Origin: UBA1127 sp034422455
GTDB lineage: Bacteria; Chloroflexota; Dehalococcoidia; Lucifugimonadales; UBA1127
Assembly: GCA_034422455.1 (NCBI GenBank)
Contig: DAOUJQ010000023.1
Coordinates: forward strand, 212,274 to 276,273
Direction: 5' to 3'
Length of the DNA stretch: 64,000 bases
Shown piece by piece: positions 31,648 to 40,549 of the stretch (the stretch's first letter is position 1; each line of letters starts with the position of its first letter). The notes below the pieces were generated by a model. The model searched no databases, was not told where the DNA came from, and saw only the letters and a list, made by a program, of their open reading frames with translations. The position numbers and the translations under genes are program-made.

Positions 31648-32646
31648 CTAGATCGTCTGCTGCAGCCACGGCATCATGTCGCGGAGCTCCTTGCCCACCT
31701 TCTCGATGGGGTGCTCCGCCGCATCCTCCCGCGCCTGCCGGAACCGCTTGAGACCCTCGTCGTTCTCCGCGATCCACTCGCGGGCGAACTCCCCGCTCTG
31801 GATCTCCTTGAGCACGTTCTGCATCGTCTCCCGCACGTGCTCGTCCACAACCCTCGAGCCCCGGCTGTAGTCGCCGTACTCTGCCGTGTCGCTGACGGAG
31901 TAGCGCATGTACGCCATCCCGCCCTGGTAGAGCAGGTCAACGATGAGCTTCACCTCGTGCATGCACTCGAAGTAGGCCACCTCCGGCTGGTAGCCGGCCT
32001 CAACCAGCGTCTCGAACGCGTTCCGGATGAGCGACGTGATGCCGCCGCAGAGCACGGACTGCTCGCCGAAGAGGTCCGTCTCCGTCTCCTCCTTGAACGT
32101 GGTCTCCAGGATACCCGCCCGGCCCGATCCGACCCCCGCGCCGTAGGCCAGCGCGATGTCCTTCGCCTTGCCGGTCGCGTCCTGGTAGACCGCCAGCAGC
32201 GACGGCACGCCCATGCCGCGGGTGAAGATCTCCCGCATCCGGTGTCCCGGCGCCTTGGGGGCGATCATCATCACGTTCACCGTTGGCGGAGGAACGATCA
32301 TCTGGAAGTGGATGCTGAACCCGTGGGCGAACATCAAGGACTTGGTCTCGTCCAGGTACGGCTCGATGGACTCCCTGTAGACGTCCCGCTGCCGCATGTC
32401 TGGCACCAGCACCATCATCACGTCCGACTTCTGCGCGACCTCCGCCACCTCGCCGACCTCAAGTCCGGCCTCCTCCGCCTTGCTCCAGGAGTTGCTGCCC
32501 TTGTACAGCCCCACCATCACGTTGTGGCCGTTGTCCTTCAGGTTCAGCGCGTGGGCGTGTCCCTGGCTGCCGTAGCCGATGATCCCGATGGTCTTGCCCT
32601 CCAGCAGGGAGAGGTCCGCGTCCTTGTCGTAGTACATCTGGGCCAT
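31648..32646 (-). CDS. ilvC: Ketol-acid reductoisomerase
   Basis: A 332-residue class I KARI that converts acetolactate to dihydroxyisovalerate using NADPH and magnesium. The Rossmann motif is GIIGYGSQGHAHALNLKDNG (about residues 21-40), KAPGHRMREIFTRGMGVP follows, and the C-terminal knotted domain has DLFGEQSVLCGG and YFECMHEVKLIVDLLYQGG with the metal ligands. Position after ilvN is standard. Confidence 0.97.
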   Translation of the reverse strand: MAQMYYDKDADLSLLEGKTIGIIGYGSQGHAHALNLKDNGHNVMVGLYKGSNSWSKAEEAGLEVGEVAEVAQKSDVMMVLVPDMRQRDVYRESIEPYLDETKSLMFAHGFSIHFQMIVPPPTVNVMMIAPKAPGHRMREIFTRGMGVPSLLAVYQDATGKAKDIALAYGAGVGSGRAGILETTFKEETETDLFGEQSVLCGGITSLIRNAFETLVEAGYQPEVAYFECMHEVKLIVDLLYQGGMAYMRYSVSDTAEYGDYSRGSRVVDEHVRETMQNVLKEIQSGEFAREWIAENDEGLKRFRQAREDAAEHPIEKVGKELRDMMPWLQQTI

Positions 32647-32686
32647 GCCGTTTCCCCTTCCGTTGTGCAGTGTGCGCCGCCGGGCC

Positions 32687-33301
32687 TTACCCCGGCGGCA
32701 GGACCGCCGATGTCTGTTGCTCTGCCACCTTCGTGTGCGCCCCGGCCCCGGTGTTGCTGACCCAAGACGGGGCCGTTCCGTTCGTGGACGTGACGGGCTG
32801 CCAGCTGCTGCCGCGCACCATCGCCAGCCGGCCGCTGCGCATGATCTCCAGCACGCCGAACTTCTGCATCAGCAGCTCCAGCGAGTCCACCTTGTCCTCG
32901 TCGCCGGTGATCTCCACCACCAGCGCGTCGTGGGACACGTCCACGATGTTTGCCCGGAAGATGTTCGCGATCTGCATGATCTCGCTGCGGGTCTCCGCCG
33001 TGGCCTGCACGCGCAGCAGGCACAGCTCACGGAAGACCGTGTTCTCCTTGTGCAGGTCGGACACGTGGACCACGTCGATCAGCTTTCGGAGCTGGCCGGT
33101 CACCTGCGCCAGCATCGTGTCGTCGCCCTCGACGACGAACGTCATGCGCGACAGCCCCGGCGTCTCCGAGTGCCCGACGGCCAGGCTGCTGATGTTGAAG
33201 GCGCGCCGCCGCACCATGCTGACAACCCGGTTCAGGACACCGGGCCTGTCGTACACCAGCGCCACCACCGTATGCTGCTTGATGGGTTCGTTCATGGCCA
33301 T
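32687..33301 (-). CDS. ilvN: Acetolactate synthase small (regulatory) subunit
   Basis: A 204-residue IlvN/IlvH. An N-terminal ACT domain (TVVALVYDRPGVLNRVVSMVRRRAFNISSLAVGHSE) binds valine. A second ferredoxin-like domain follows (VFRELCLLRVQATAETRSEIMQIANIFRANIVDVS, then FGVLEIMRSGRLAM). The tail is a non-conserved 45-residue extension. It overlaps the ilvB stop (starts at GTG 33304, ATG 33301 and ATG 33295 are all possible; 33301 has the best spacing to GGAGAGG). Confidence 0.95.
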   Translation of the reverse strand: MAMNEPIKQHTVVALVYDRPGVLNRVVSMVRRRAFNISSLAVGHSETPGLSRMTFVVEGDDTMLAQVTGQLRKLIDVVHVSDLHKENTVFRELCLLRVQATAETRSEIMQIANIFRANIVDVSHDALVVEITGDEDKVDSLELLMQKFGVLEIMRSGRLAMVRGSSWQPVTSTNGTAPSWVSNTGAGAHTKVAEQQTSAVLPPG

Positions 33302-34995
33302 CACGCGCGCCTCTCCACCAGCCGGGGGTCCTCGACCATCGCCGCCACGCCGGTTCCGGGCGGGATAAACGGGTACACGTTCTCCGACATCTCCACCTGG
33401 AAGTCCACCAGAACGGGGCCGGCCGTCTCCATGGCCTCGGCGACGGCCGGGCCGACCTCACCCTTCGTGGTCGCGCGGATCCCCTTCATCCCGAAGGCCT
33501 CCGCCAGCTTCACGAAGTCCGGGTTGCCCGTGTACAGCGTCGCCACGTAGTCATGGTTGTAGAAGATGTCCTGCCACTGCCGCACCATGCCCAACGAGAA
33601 GTTGTTGATCAGCGCGATCTTCACCGGGATGTGGTTCTCCACCATGGTGGCCAGCTCCATCATGGTCATCTGGAAGCCGCCGTCGCCGGCGATGGTCCAC
33701 ACGGTCCGGTCCGGGCAGGCCACCTGCGCGCCCATGGCCGAGGGCACCTCGTACCCCATGGAGCCAAGGCCGCCGGATGTTATGAAGCTGTTGTACTCCG
33801 CGAAATTGTAGAGCTGCGCCGCCCACATCTGGTGCTGGCCCACGCCCGTCGCGATGATGGCCTTGCCGTCCGTCAGGTCGGAGATCTGCTGGATCACGTC
33901 CTGCGGACGGATCTCGTCGTCACTGTCCTCGCGCCACAGCGGGTGGCGGATGCGCAGCTCGTCGATGAACGCCAGCCACTCGCGGCGGTCGGCCCGCTCC
34001 ACCAGCGGCGTCAGCTGCTCCAGCACGTGCTTCACGTTGCCCACGATGCCCACCGTGGGCCGGACGTTCTTGCCCAGCTCCGCCGGGTCGATGTCAATAT
34101 GGATGACCTTCGCCTTTGGCGCGAACAGGCTCACCTTGCTGGTCACCCGGTCGTCGAACCGCATGCCCAGGCCGATGAGCAGGTCGGACTCGTTGATGGC
34201 ATGGCTCGCGAAGGCGGAGCCGTGCATCCCGGGCAGGCCGATGTTCAGCACGTGGTCCGCCTTGAAACTGCTGATGCCCAGCAGCGTCGTCGACACCGGA
34301 AACTGCCCCTTCTCCGCGAAGTCCTGCAGCTCCTTGTACGCCTCCGACAGGATGATGCCGTGGCCGGCCATGATGATGGGCCGCTTGGCCTCTGCGATCA
34401 GCTCCGCCGCGCGCTGCACCGCCTCCACGTCGCCATAGGTCGGCGGCGGGTAGCCCGGCAGCTCGACGGTCTCCGGGTAGTCAAACTCGGCCTCCTCCAC
34501 AAACACGTCCTTGGGGACGTCCACCAGCACCGGGCCGGGACGGCCGCTGCGGGCCAGGTAGAAGGCCTCCTTCAGGACGCGCGGAAGCTCGGCCGCGGTC
34601 ATCACCAGGTAGTTGTGCTTCAGCACCGGCAGCGTGACGCCCGTCACGTCCGTCTCTTGGAAGGCGTCCTTGCCGATGGCCTCGCGGGTGACCTGCCCGG
34701 TGATGGCGACCACGGGCACCGAATCCATCATCGCGCCCGCCAGCCCCGTCACCATGTTCGTGGCGCCGGGCCCCGACGTCGCGAAGCAGACGCCCACCCT
34801 GCCGGTGACCCGGCCGTAGCCGTCGGCCGCCATCGCGGCGCCCTGCTCGTGCCGCACCAGGATGTGGCGCAGCCCCGGGTACTGGGGCAGCGTCTGGTAC
34901 AACGGCATGATCGCCCCGCCGGGGATGCCGAATACCGTGTCCACGCCCTCGTTCAGGAGGGCTTGGCAAATCATCTGTCCACCGTTGAGCTTCAT
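33301..34995 (-). CDS. ilvB: Acetolactate synthase large (catalytic) subunit
   Basis: A 564-residue ThDP- and FAD-dependent enzyme making acetolactate or acetohydroxybutyrate. The catalytic glutamate lies in RHEQGAAMAADGY, FAD contacts in PGMHGSAFASHAINESDLLIGLGMRFDDR, and the ThDP-Mg motif in IAGDGGFQMTMMELATMVENHIPVKIALINN. ATG 34995 (MKLNGGQMICQALL) was chosen; the longer frame to 35142 crosses the T-box terminator and is not coding. First gene of the ilvBNC-leuA operon. Confidence 0.97.
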   Translation of the reverse strand: MKLNGGQMICQALLNEGVDTVFGIPGGAIMPLYQTLPQYPGLRHILVRHEQGAAMAADGYGRVTGRVGVCFATSGPGATNMVTGLAGAMMDSVPVVAITGQVTREAIGKDAFQETDVTGVTLPVLKHNYLVMTAAELPRVLKEAFYLARSGRPGPVLVDVPKDVFVEEAEFDYPETVELPGYPPPTYGDVEAVQRAAELIAEAKRPIIMAGHGIILSEAYKELQDFAEKGQFPVSTTLLGISSFKADHVLNIGLPGMHGSAFASHAINESDLLIGLGMRFDDRVTSKVSLFAPKAKVIHIDIDPAELGKNVRPTVGIVGNVKHVLEQLTPLVERADRREWLAFIDELRIRHPLWREDSDDEIRPQDVIQQISDLTDGKAIIATGVGQHQMWAAQLYNFAEYNSFITSGGLGSMGYEVPSAMGAQVACPDRTVWTIAGDGGFQMTMMELATMVENHIPVKIALINNFSLGMVRQWQDIFYNHDYVATLYTGNPDFVKLAEAFGMKGIRATTKGEVGPAVAEAMETAGPVLVDFQVEMSENVYPFIPPGTGVAAMVEDPRLVERRA

Positions 34996-35039
34996 CGTTC
35001 CTCTCCGGATTCCGCCGCCGAGGCGGCGGCGCCCCGGCA

Positions 35040-35335
35040 ACAAAAATACCCGTCCCCAAAGGGACGGGCTCATCGCTACCCGCGGTACCACCCTCTGTTG
35101 TCCCAAGGTGACATGCGGCGTTGCGCAGCCTCTCGGGACCACCTCAGGATGCTGTAACGGTGCAACCGTAGGGACCTACCGGCGGACGCACGCTGCGTTG
35201 CCTCGGCCCCTCCGCTCAAGGGCGAGTTCGCGACCCAACCGCTATCGGCTTTCCACCAACCGCCGACTCTCTGAAGCGTGAACTATCGCTACTACTCCCT
35301 GTCACAGCGTTTAGGATTTAAGACAATAGACCTAG
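35040..35335 (-). promoter_or_regulatory. T-box riboswitch leader of the ilvBNC-leuA operon, leucine specifier
   Basis: The minus strand holds the T-box sequence GGGTGGTACCGCG (35093-35081), followed by the terminator CCCGTCCC/GGGACGGG (35068-35049) with a TATTTTTG run. Upstream, Stem I has CAGAGAGTCGGCGGTTGGTG. The specifier context GCGAA-CTC-GCC places CUC (leucine) at 35226-35224, then CCTTGAGCGG closes the stem. Uncharged tRNA-Leu would stabilise the antiterminator and switch on branched-chain synthesis. The class is secure; the specifier reading is by analogy with known T-boxes. Confidence 0.9.
35049..35068 (-). terminator. T-box intrinsic terminator
   Basis: CCCGTCCC and GGGACGGG form an 8-bp stem, followed on the minus strand by TATTTTTG, 54 bp before the ilvB ATG. 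Confidence 0.85.
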
Positions 35336-35337
35336 GC

Positions 35338-35366
35338 AGGCTATCATGCTGTAGCCGATGTGTCAA
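35338..35366 (-). promoter_or_regulatory. Promoter of the T-box/ilvB transcript
   Basis: Minus strand TTGACA (35366-35361), 17 bp, TAGCCT (35343-35338), directly before the leader. Confidence 0.65.
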
Positions 35367-35497
35367 ACTATCAGGGGCCAAGCGCCCCTTGGTTGCCGAC
35401 CATTTCATCAGCCGATGGGCTCGTTCATCAAAGCCAACCCGCCTCTGTGGTGCGGGGTCTGCTAGAATGCGGGCTCGGCGAAACGAGGAGGCGTAGC

Positions 35498-35860
35498 ATG
35501 GAAAGCGTCCAGGGATTCGGCGGGTTCTTCTTTCGGGCAAAGGACCCGGACGGACTTGCGAAATGGTATCAGGCCCATCTTGGCATCAACCCTGCTCCGA
35601 CGGACATGGGGATGGCGCCCTGGGTGACTGAGGCCGGGGTCACGGTCTTCTCCCCCTTCGATGCTGACACGGACTATTTCGCCGCGGACAAGTCGTTCAT
35701 GCTGAATTTCCGCGTGGCTGATTTGGACGCGATGATTGCACAGCTGAAGTCTGCGGACATCGAGGTCAGCCACGAAAGCGAGATGGATGGCATCGGTCGC
35801 TTCGCTCGCATCCACGACCCTGAAGGGAACGCGATTGAGCTTTGGGAACCTGCGTCGTGA
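35498..35860 (+). CDS. VOC family protein (glyoxalase-like)
   Basis: A 120-residue single-domain VOC protein: FGGFFFRAKDPDGLAKWYQAHLGIN opens the fold, FRVADLDAMIAQLKSADIEV is the second module, and DPEGNAIELWEP supplies the terminal metal-ligand glutamate. ATG 35498 is preceded by GAGGAGGCG; the frame upstream overlaps the divergent T-box promoter and was rejected. Related proteins include lactoylglutathione lyase-like and antibiotic-resistance enzymes; no specific substrate can be named. Confidence 0.85.
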   Translation: MESVQGFGGFFFRAKDPDGLAKWYQAHLGINPAPTDMGMAPWVTEAGVTVFSPFDADTDYFAADKSFMLNFRVADLDAMIAQLKSADIEVSHESEMDGIGRFARIHDPEGNAIELWEPAS

Positions 35861-35981
35861 ATCTTGCTAGTCTGACGATGCGCCACGAAACCTGTCGGAC
35901 GGACAACAACTTCGCGCTAAGGTCTGCTGTAGTGACTTCCGCCTTGCGCGCCCCCTCCCCCCTTGCTATCCTCCCCCCGCT

Positions 35982-36344
35982 ATGGCCGACAACGGTATGC
36001 CTGCGGGACCCCTCATGGACGAGGTGCTCTACGAGCGCGTGATCCACGACAAGCCGTGGATGTGGGCGCTGGTCAACACCGAGTTCCAGCCGACGCCCCC
36101 GCCCAAGTTCAGCTCGGACCCGTGGGCGTGGTGGCTCCTGGTGCACCGCATGATGGTGGACGACTGGGCCTTCGAGTTCCACACCCCCGGCGCCCTGCTC
36201 CCCGGCGAGGAGGAGCCGCTTCCGTCGTTCTTTGTGCGCGTCAGCAAGCAGGCAAACGACGCGCGGGAAGAGGGACGGGGCTTCGGCGAGACCCTGTGGG
36301 AGGCCACGGGCCGCGCAGTCCTCGACGCCGTCAAGTCGACGTAG
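35982..36344 (+). CDS. Hypothetical protein
   Basis: A 120-residue soluble protein rich in tryptophan (KPWMWALVNTEFQ, DPWAWWLLVHRMMVDDWAFEF) with an acidic loop and a C-terminal helix (GFGETLWEATGRAVLDAVKS). I do not recognise a family. Codon bias matches the chromosome and the frame is bounded by its own start region, so it is probably real. It is convergent with the CoxG-like gene, separated by a mosaic repeat module. Confidence 0.6.
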   Translation: MADNGMPAGPLMDEVLYERVIHDKPWMWALVNTEFQPTPPPKFSSDPWAWWLLVHRMMVDDWAFEFHTPGALLPGEEEPLPSFFVRVSKQANDAREEGRGFGETLWEATGRAVLDAVKST

Positions 36345-36349
36345 CTCTC

Positions 36350-36380
36350 ACCCGTTCGCCCTGAGCCTGTCGAAGGGCCT
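36350..36380. repeat. Single mosaic repeat core
   Basis: CGTTCGCCCTGAGCCTGTCG plus AAGGGC between two convergent genes. Confidence 0.75.
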
Positions 36381-36402
36381 GCGACGAGGCTAGCTTGCCA
36401 TC

Positions 36403-36849
36403 CTACCCCGCCACCGCGCGCTTCAGCCCATCCGCGAACGCCTGCACCATGTCGTCGGCCTTCTTCTTGATGAGCGGCTGACCAAGCTGCCCCAGCCGTC
36501 CCGAGAACTGCACGTCCGCGCCGACGCGCATCTGCGTCTGCCCCGGCGTCGGCTCCGAAATCACCGTCTCCACCGAGGATGACACCCCCGCGCCGACGCG
36601 CCGGTCGTCCGCCCGCGCCCGCAGCCGCCACGTGCCCGCCTCGCGGTCCTGGTCGACTTCCACGCGGCCCGTCAGGTTGAAGCCGATGGGGCCGACGCGC
36701 ACTCGCACCGCGCCCGTGTACGTGCCGTCCGGCTGCTCCGTCACCGACTCGACGCCGGGCATGAGGGAAGCGGCTTGGGGAACGTCTGAGAGGATGGCCC
36801 ACACGCGCTCTTGCGGCGCGTCCAGGGTCACGTCGTAGGAGAACTTCAC
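36403..36849 (-). CDS. CoxG-like SRPBCC protein
   Basis: A 148-residue SRPBCC-fold protein of the CO dehydrogenase subunit G family: VTLDAPQERVWAILSDVPQAASLMPGVESV at the N-terminus and GRLGQLGQPLIKKKADDMVQAFADGLKRAV at the C-terminus. CoxG-type proteins accompany molybdenum hydroxylases and are implicated in delivering lipids, quinone or cofactor to the enzyme. It starts at GTG 36849, overlapping the FAD-subunit stop (GTGA), so it is coupled to the small and medium subunits. Confidence 0.88.
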   Translation of the reverse strand: MKFSYDVTLDAPQERVWAILSDVPQAASLMPGVESVTEQPDGTYTGAVRVRVGPIGFNLTGRVEVDQDREAGTWRLRARADDRRVGAGVSSSVETVISEPTPGQTQMRVGADVQFSGRLGQLGQPLIKKKADDMVQAFADGLKRAVAG

Positions 36850-37706
36850 TCGGCGAGCCCCAGGACCTGCTCCAGCGCCCGCCGCGTGAACACCACGGCC
36901 ATGTCGCGCTTGTACTCCGCCGAGCCGCGGAAGTCGGGGAGCGGGTCCACCTGGTCGGCGACGGCCTCCGCCGCCGAGCGGATCGCGTCGGCGGTCACTG
37001 GCTGCCCCTCAAGCGCCGCCTCGACGGCTGTGGCCCGCACCGGCGTCGGCGCGACGGCCCCCAGCGCGACGCGCACGCCGGCGCACGCGCCGTTCTCGAC
37101 GCGGGCCAGCGCGGCGACGGCTACCGTCGCGTAGTCGTCCTCCGTGCGCGGCAGGAACTTGAGGTACACGCCCTTGGCGTCCGGCGACTGCGCCGGCACG
37201 ATGACCTCCGTCAGCAGCTCGCCCGGCTCCAGCGCCGTCTCGTAGTAGTCGACGAACAGGTCCTCGACCGGCAGCTCCCGCGTGCCTGTCAACGACGCCA
37301 GCACGACGCGCGCGCCGAGCGCCATCAGCGCGGGCGGCGGGTCCTGCGCCGGGTCGGCGTGCGTCAGCCCGCCCCCGACGGTCGCCATGTTGCGGATGCG
37401 TACCGTCGCCACGCGGCTGTACGCCTCTTGCAGAAGCGGCGCGGCATCTGCCACGTCGGCGCTGCGCTCCACCTCGCGGTGCCGCGTCAGCGCGCCGATG
37501 CGCAGGTCACCGTTGCTGCGCGTGATGCCTCGCAGGCCCGGTACCTTGCCCAGCCCGACCAGGTGGTCGGCGTACACGAGGTTCTGCTTCAGCAGGTTCA
37601 CCATCGCCGTGCCGCCGGCGATGGGCCTGGCGTCCTCTCCGTGCTCGTCGAGCAGCGAGAGCGCCTCGTCCAGCGACGTTGGAGCGTGGAAGATGAAGTC
37701 GCGCAT
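36846..37706 (-). CDS. FAD-binding medium subunit of a molybdenum hydroxylase (CoxM-like)
   Basis: A 286-residue FAD subunit. RPIAGGTAMVNLLKQNL is the first FAD-binding loop, and RNMATVGGGLTHADPAQD the second (usually ATIGGNL..A.P..D). The C-terminal CO_deh_flav_C domain covers about residues 175-280. It would pass electrons from the 2Fe-2S subunit to an acceptor. Located 1 bp after the CoxS-like gene and overlapping the CoxG-like gene. Confidence 0.9.
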   Translation of the reverse strand: MRDFIFHAPTSLDEALSLLDEHGEDARPIAGGTAMVNLLKQNLVYADHLVGLGKVPGLRGITRSNGDLRIGALTRHREVERSADVADAAPLLQEAYSRVATVRIRNMATVGGGLTHADPAQDPPPALMALGARVVLASLTGTRELPVEDLFVDYYETALEPGELLTEVIVPAQSPDAKGVYLKFLPRTEDDYATVAVAALARVENGACAGVRVALGAVAPTPVRATAVEAALEGQPVTADAIRSAAEAVADQVDPLPDFRGSAEYKRDMAVVFTRRALEQVLGLAE

Positions 37707-37707
37707 G

Positions 37708-38181
37708 CTACCGCGCCGCCTTCATGATGGACTCCAGGATCTGGTAGTAGCCGGTGCAGCGGCACAGGTTCCCCATCATCCACGCCTTGACCTGCTCCTC
37801 CGTCGGCGATGGGTTGTCGTCCAGCAGCGATTTCGCCGCCACGATCTGCCCCGACGTGCAGATGCCGCACTGGAAGCCGCCGTGGTCGATGAAGCTCTGC
37901 TGCACCGGGTTGAGCTCGCCGTCCTGCGCGACGCCCTCGATCGTCGTGACCTCGGCGCCGTCCGCCTGCACGGCGAGCGTGATGCACGACGCGGTGATCT
38001 CGCCGTCGAGCAGCACGGTGCACGCCCCGCACACGCCGACGCTGCACGCCTCTTTCGTCCCCGTCAGGTCCAGGTCGTAGCGCAGCATGTCGACGAGCGT
38101 CCGTCGCGCGGGCACGCTCACCTCGCGCGGCTCGCCGTTCACGGTCAGCCGGACCGTGTAGGATGCGTCAAGCGTAGTCAT
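37708..38181 (-). CDS. 2Fe-2S small subunit of a molybdenum hydroxylase (CoxS-like)
   Basis: A 157-residue iron-sulfur subunit with two clusters: C46, C51, C54 and C66 in the plant-ferredoxin-like N-domain (TKEACSVGVCGACTVLLDG), and GFQCGIC with MGNLCRCTGYYQI in the helical C-domain. ATG 38181 was selected over the longer 38211 start because AAGGATACC precedes it. It is divergent from the large subunit gene across about 120 bp containing one mosaic repeat core. Confidence 0.92.
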   Translation of the reverse strand: MTTLDASYTVRLTVNGEPREVSVPARRTLVDMLRYDLDLTGTKEACSVGVCGACTVLLDGEITASCITLAVQADGAEVTTIEGVAQDGELNPVQQSFIDHGGFQCGICTSGQIVAAKSLLDDNPSPTEEQVKAWMMGNLCRCTGYYQILESIMKAAR

Positions 38182-38239
38182 TTGGTATCCTTGCGGCTGA
38201 TTCCGAGGCATCGTAGCCTAGCCCGCTATCACTGGCAAG

Positions 38240-38276
38240 GGGAGCCAACCGTTCGCCCTGAGCCTGTCGAAGGGCC
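38240..38276. repeat. Mosaic repeat core between divergent Cox-like genes
   Basis: CCGTTCGCCCTGAGCCTGTC plus GAAGGGCC; flanked by the duplicated GCTGGCAAGGGGAG-like sequence (ACTGGCAAGGGGAGC at 38229-38243, GCTGGCAAGGGGAGC at 38281-38295). Confidence 0.75.
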
Positions 38277-38299
38277 ATTTGCTGGCAAGGGGAGCACGC

Positions 38300-40528
38300 A
38301 TGACCACGCTGAAGGTGTTTGGACAGCCTTTGGGCCGCGTCGACGGTCCGGAGAAGGTGACGGGACAGGCCAGGTACTCGGCCGACGTCAACCTGCCGGG
38401 CACGTTGTGGGGCAAGTCCCTCCGCAGCCCGTATCCCCACGCCCGGATCGTGCGCATCGACACCACGGCCGCCAAGGCGCTGCCCGGCGTCCACGCCGTT
38501 CTGACCGGCGACGACGTCCGCGGCATCCTCTACGGCCGCCGCCTCCGCGACGTGCCCGTGCTCGCGTGGGACCACGCCCGCTTCGCCGGCGAGCGCGTCG
38601 CCGCCGTCGCCGCCGAGGACGAGGACATCGCCCAGGCCGCCCTCGACCTCATCGAGATTGAATACGAGGAGCTGCCGCCGCTTCTGGACCCGCTGGAGGC
38701 CATGCAGGACGGCGCGCCGCTCATCCACCCGGACATGGTGAGCTACGTCGGCTACCCTCAGCCGCCGGAGAAGCCCTCCAACGTCTTCATACACAGCGTC
38801 TGGGGTAAGGGCGACCTCGACGCGGGCTTCGCCGAGGCCGATGTCATCGTGGAGAATACCTTTCGCGTGCCGCGCCAGCACCAGGCCTACCTCGAGTCCC
38901 ACTCCTGCGTGGTCTGGATAGACGGCGACGGCGTCGCGCAGGTCTGGGCTTCCAACAAGACCCCGTACAACCTGCGGCAGCAGCTCGCCGACGCCACCGG
39001 CGTCCCGGTGGACGAGATCCAGGTCAACTTTGCGGCCATCGGCGGCGACTTCGGCGGCAAGGGCTCCCCCATGGAGATCCCCCTCTGCTACTACCTCGCC
39101 CGCGCCAGCGGTCGCCCGGTCAAGATGGTCATGGACTACCTCGACGAGTTCATGGCGGCCAACCCGCGCCACGCCGCCGTCATGCAGGTCAAGACCGGCG
39201 TCAAGCGCGACGGCACGATGGTCGCCCACCACGTGCGCGGCGTCTTCGACAGCGGGGCATACGGCGCGTACAAGCCCGGCGTCAACCTCATGGGTTTCTC
39301 CCACGCCGGCGGCCCGTACCGCACGCCCAACGTCAAGATCGAGGGTATCCAGGTCTACACCAACAACGTCCCCTGCGGCCACATGCGCGGCCCCGGCGAG
39401 CCCCAGGCCGCCTTCGCCATGGAGTCGCAGCTCGACCTCGTGGCCCGCGAGCTGGGCATGGACCCGCTGGACGTGCGCCGTATGAACGTCGTGAATTCCG
39501 GCGAGTCCGACCCACTCAACCACACCTTCCAGGGCGTCAATATCCGCGAAACCCTGGAGGCCGCGGTTGAGGCCGCCGAGTACACCTCCGCCAGGGCGCC
39601 CAACGTCGGCCGCGGCATCGCCATCGGCGACCGGCCCCCCGGCGGCGGTCACTCGCACCTGACCGTCACCCTGAACCCCGATGGCGGCGCCGAGCTGACG
39701 ACGCCCATATTCGAGCAGGGCACCGGCAGCTACACGCTGGAGATGCAGGTCATCGGCGAGGAACTCGGCCTCACGCCGGACCGCATGCACATCGGTGTCT
39801 ACAACACCGGCACTGTCGAGTTCGACTCGGGCGTCGGCGGCAGCCGCGTGACGCGCATCGGCACCCAGGTGGCCTACGCCGCCGCGCAGGAGGTCAAGAG
39901 CGAGCTGCTGCAGGCCGCCGCCGAGGTCCTCGGCGTTCCCGCCGACCGCCTAGCCTTTGCCGACGGCGCCGTGCGGGTCCGCTCCACGGGCGAGAGCCAC
40001 GCGTGGCCGGAGCTGCTGCAGCGCGCGGGCCGTTCCGTCACCGGCTACGCCGAGTTCCAGGACACCGCGCTGCCGCCGGTCACCGCCTACGTCGCCCAGG
40101 TCGCCGAGGTCTCCGTTGACCCCGAGACGGGGCAGGTGAAGCTGCTCCGCCTCTCCTCCGCCCACGATGTCGGCAAGATCGTCAACCCCATCGGCCACCA
40201 GGGGCAGGTGAACGGCGGCGCCATGCAGGGCATCGGCTACGCGCTGATGGAGGAGCTGCAGGTCGAGGACGGCCGTGTGACCACCCTCTCCTTCGGCGAC
40301 TACAAGATCCCCACCATCAACGACCTGCCGGAGATGCGCACGGTGCTGGTGGAGTCCGAGAGCGGCGTCGGCCCCTACAACGTCAAGAGCATCGGCGAGA
40401 ACTCCGTCATCCCCGTCGCCGCGGCCATCGCCAACGCCGTGGAGGACGCCGTGGGCGTGCGCATCAAGGAGCTGCCCATCACCGCCGAAAAGGTCTACCG
40501 CGCCCTGAAAGAGAAGCGGCAGGGGTAG
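38300..40528 (+). CDS. Molybdopterin-binding large subunit of a xanthine dehydrogenase/CoxL-type hydroxylase
   Basis: A 742-residue Mo-MCP-dependent subunit. RVDGPEKVTGQARYSADV starts the a/b hammerhead domain; IGGDFGGKGSPMEIP and MRGPGEPQAAFAMES are molybdopterin loops, and IGENSVIPVAAAIANAVEDAVG holds the conserved active-site glutamate region near the C-terminus. The form I CO dehydrogenase loop AYXCSFR is absent; the equivalent position reads CGHMRGPGE. So it is probably an aldehyde, purine or hydroxy-aromatic hydroxylase rather than a CO oxidiser. Start ATG 38300 follows AAGGGGAG. Encoded opposite to its S/M/G subunits. Confidence 0.92.
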   Translation: MTTLKVFGQPLGRVDGPEKVTGQARYSADVNLPGTLWGKSLRSPYPHARIVRIDTTAAKALPGVHAVLTGDDVRGILYGRRLRDVPVLAWDHARFAGERVAAVAAEDEDIAQAALDLIEIEYEELPPLLDPLEAMQDGAPLIHPDMVSYVGYPQPPEKPSNVFIHSVWGKGDLDAGFAEADVIVENTFRVPRQHQAYLESHSCVVWIDGDGVAQVWASNKTPYNLRQQLADATGVPVDEIQVNFAAIGGDFGGKGSPMEIPLCYYLARASGRPVKMVMDYLDEFMAANPRHAAVMQVKTGVKRDGTMVAHHVRGVFDSGAYGAYKPGVNLMGFSHAGGPYRTPNVKIEGIQVYTNNVPCGHMRGPGEPQAAFAMESQLDLVARELGMDPLDVRRMNVVNSGESDPLNHTFQGVNIRETLEAAVEAAEYTSARAPNVGRGIAIGDRPPGGGHSHLTVTLNPDGGAELTTPIFEQGTGSYTLEMQVIGEELGLTPDRMHIGVYNTGTVEFDSGVGGSRVTRIGTQVAYAAAQEVKSELLQAAAEVLGVPADRLAFADGAVRVRSTGESHAWPELLQRAGRSVTGYAEFQDTALPPVTAYVAQVAEVSVDPETGQVKLLRLSSAHDVGKIVNPIGHQGQVNGGAMQGIGYALMEELQVEDGRVTTLSFGDYKIPTINDLPEMRTVLVESESGVGPYNVKSIGENSVIPVAAAIANAVEDAVGVRIKELPITAEKVYRALKEKRQG

Positions 40529-40549
40529 GGGCGGTTCGACAACCGACCC

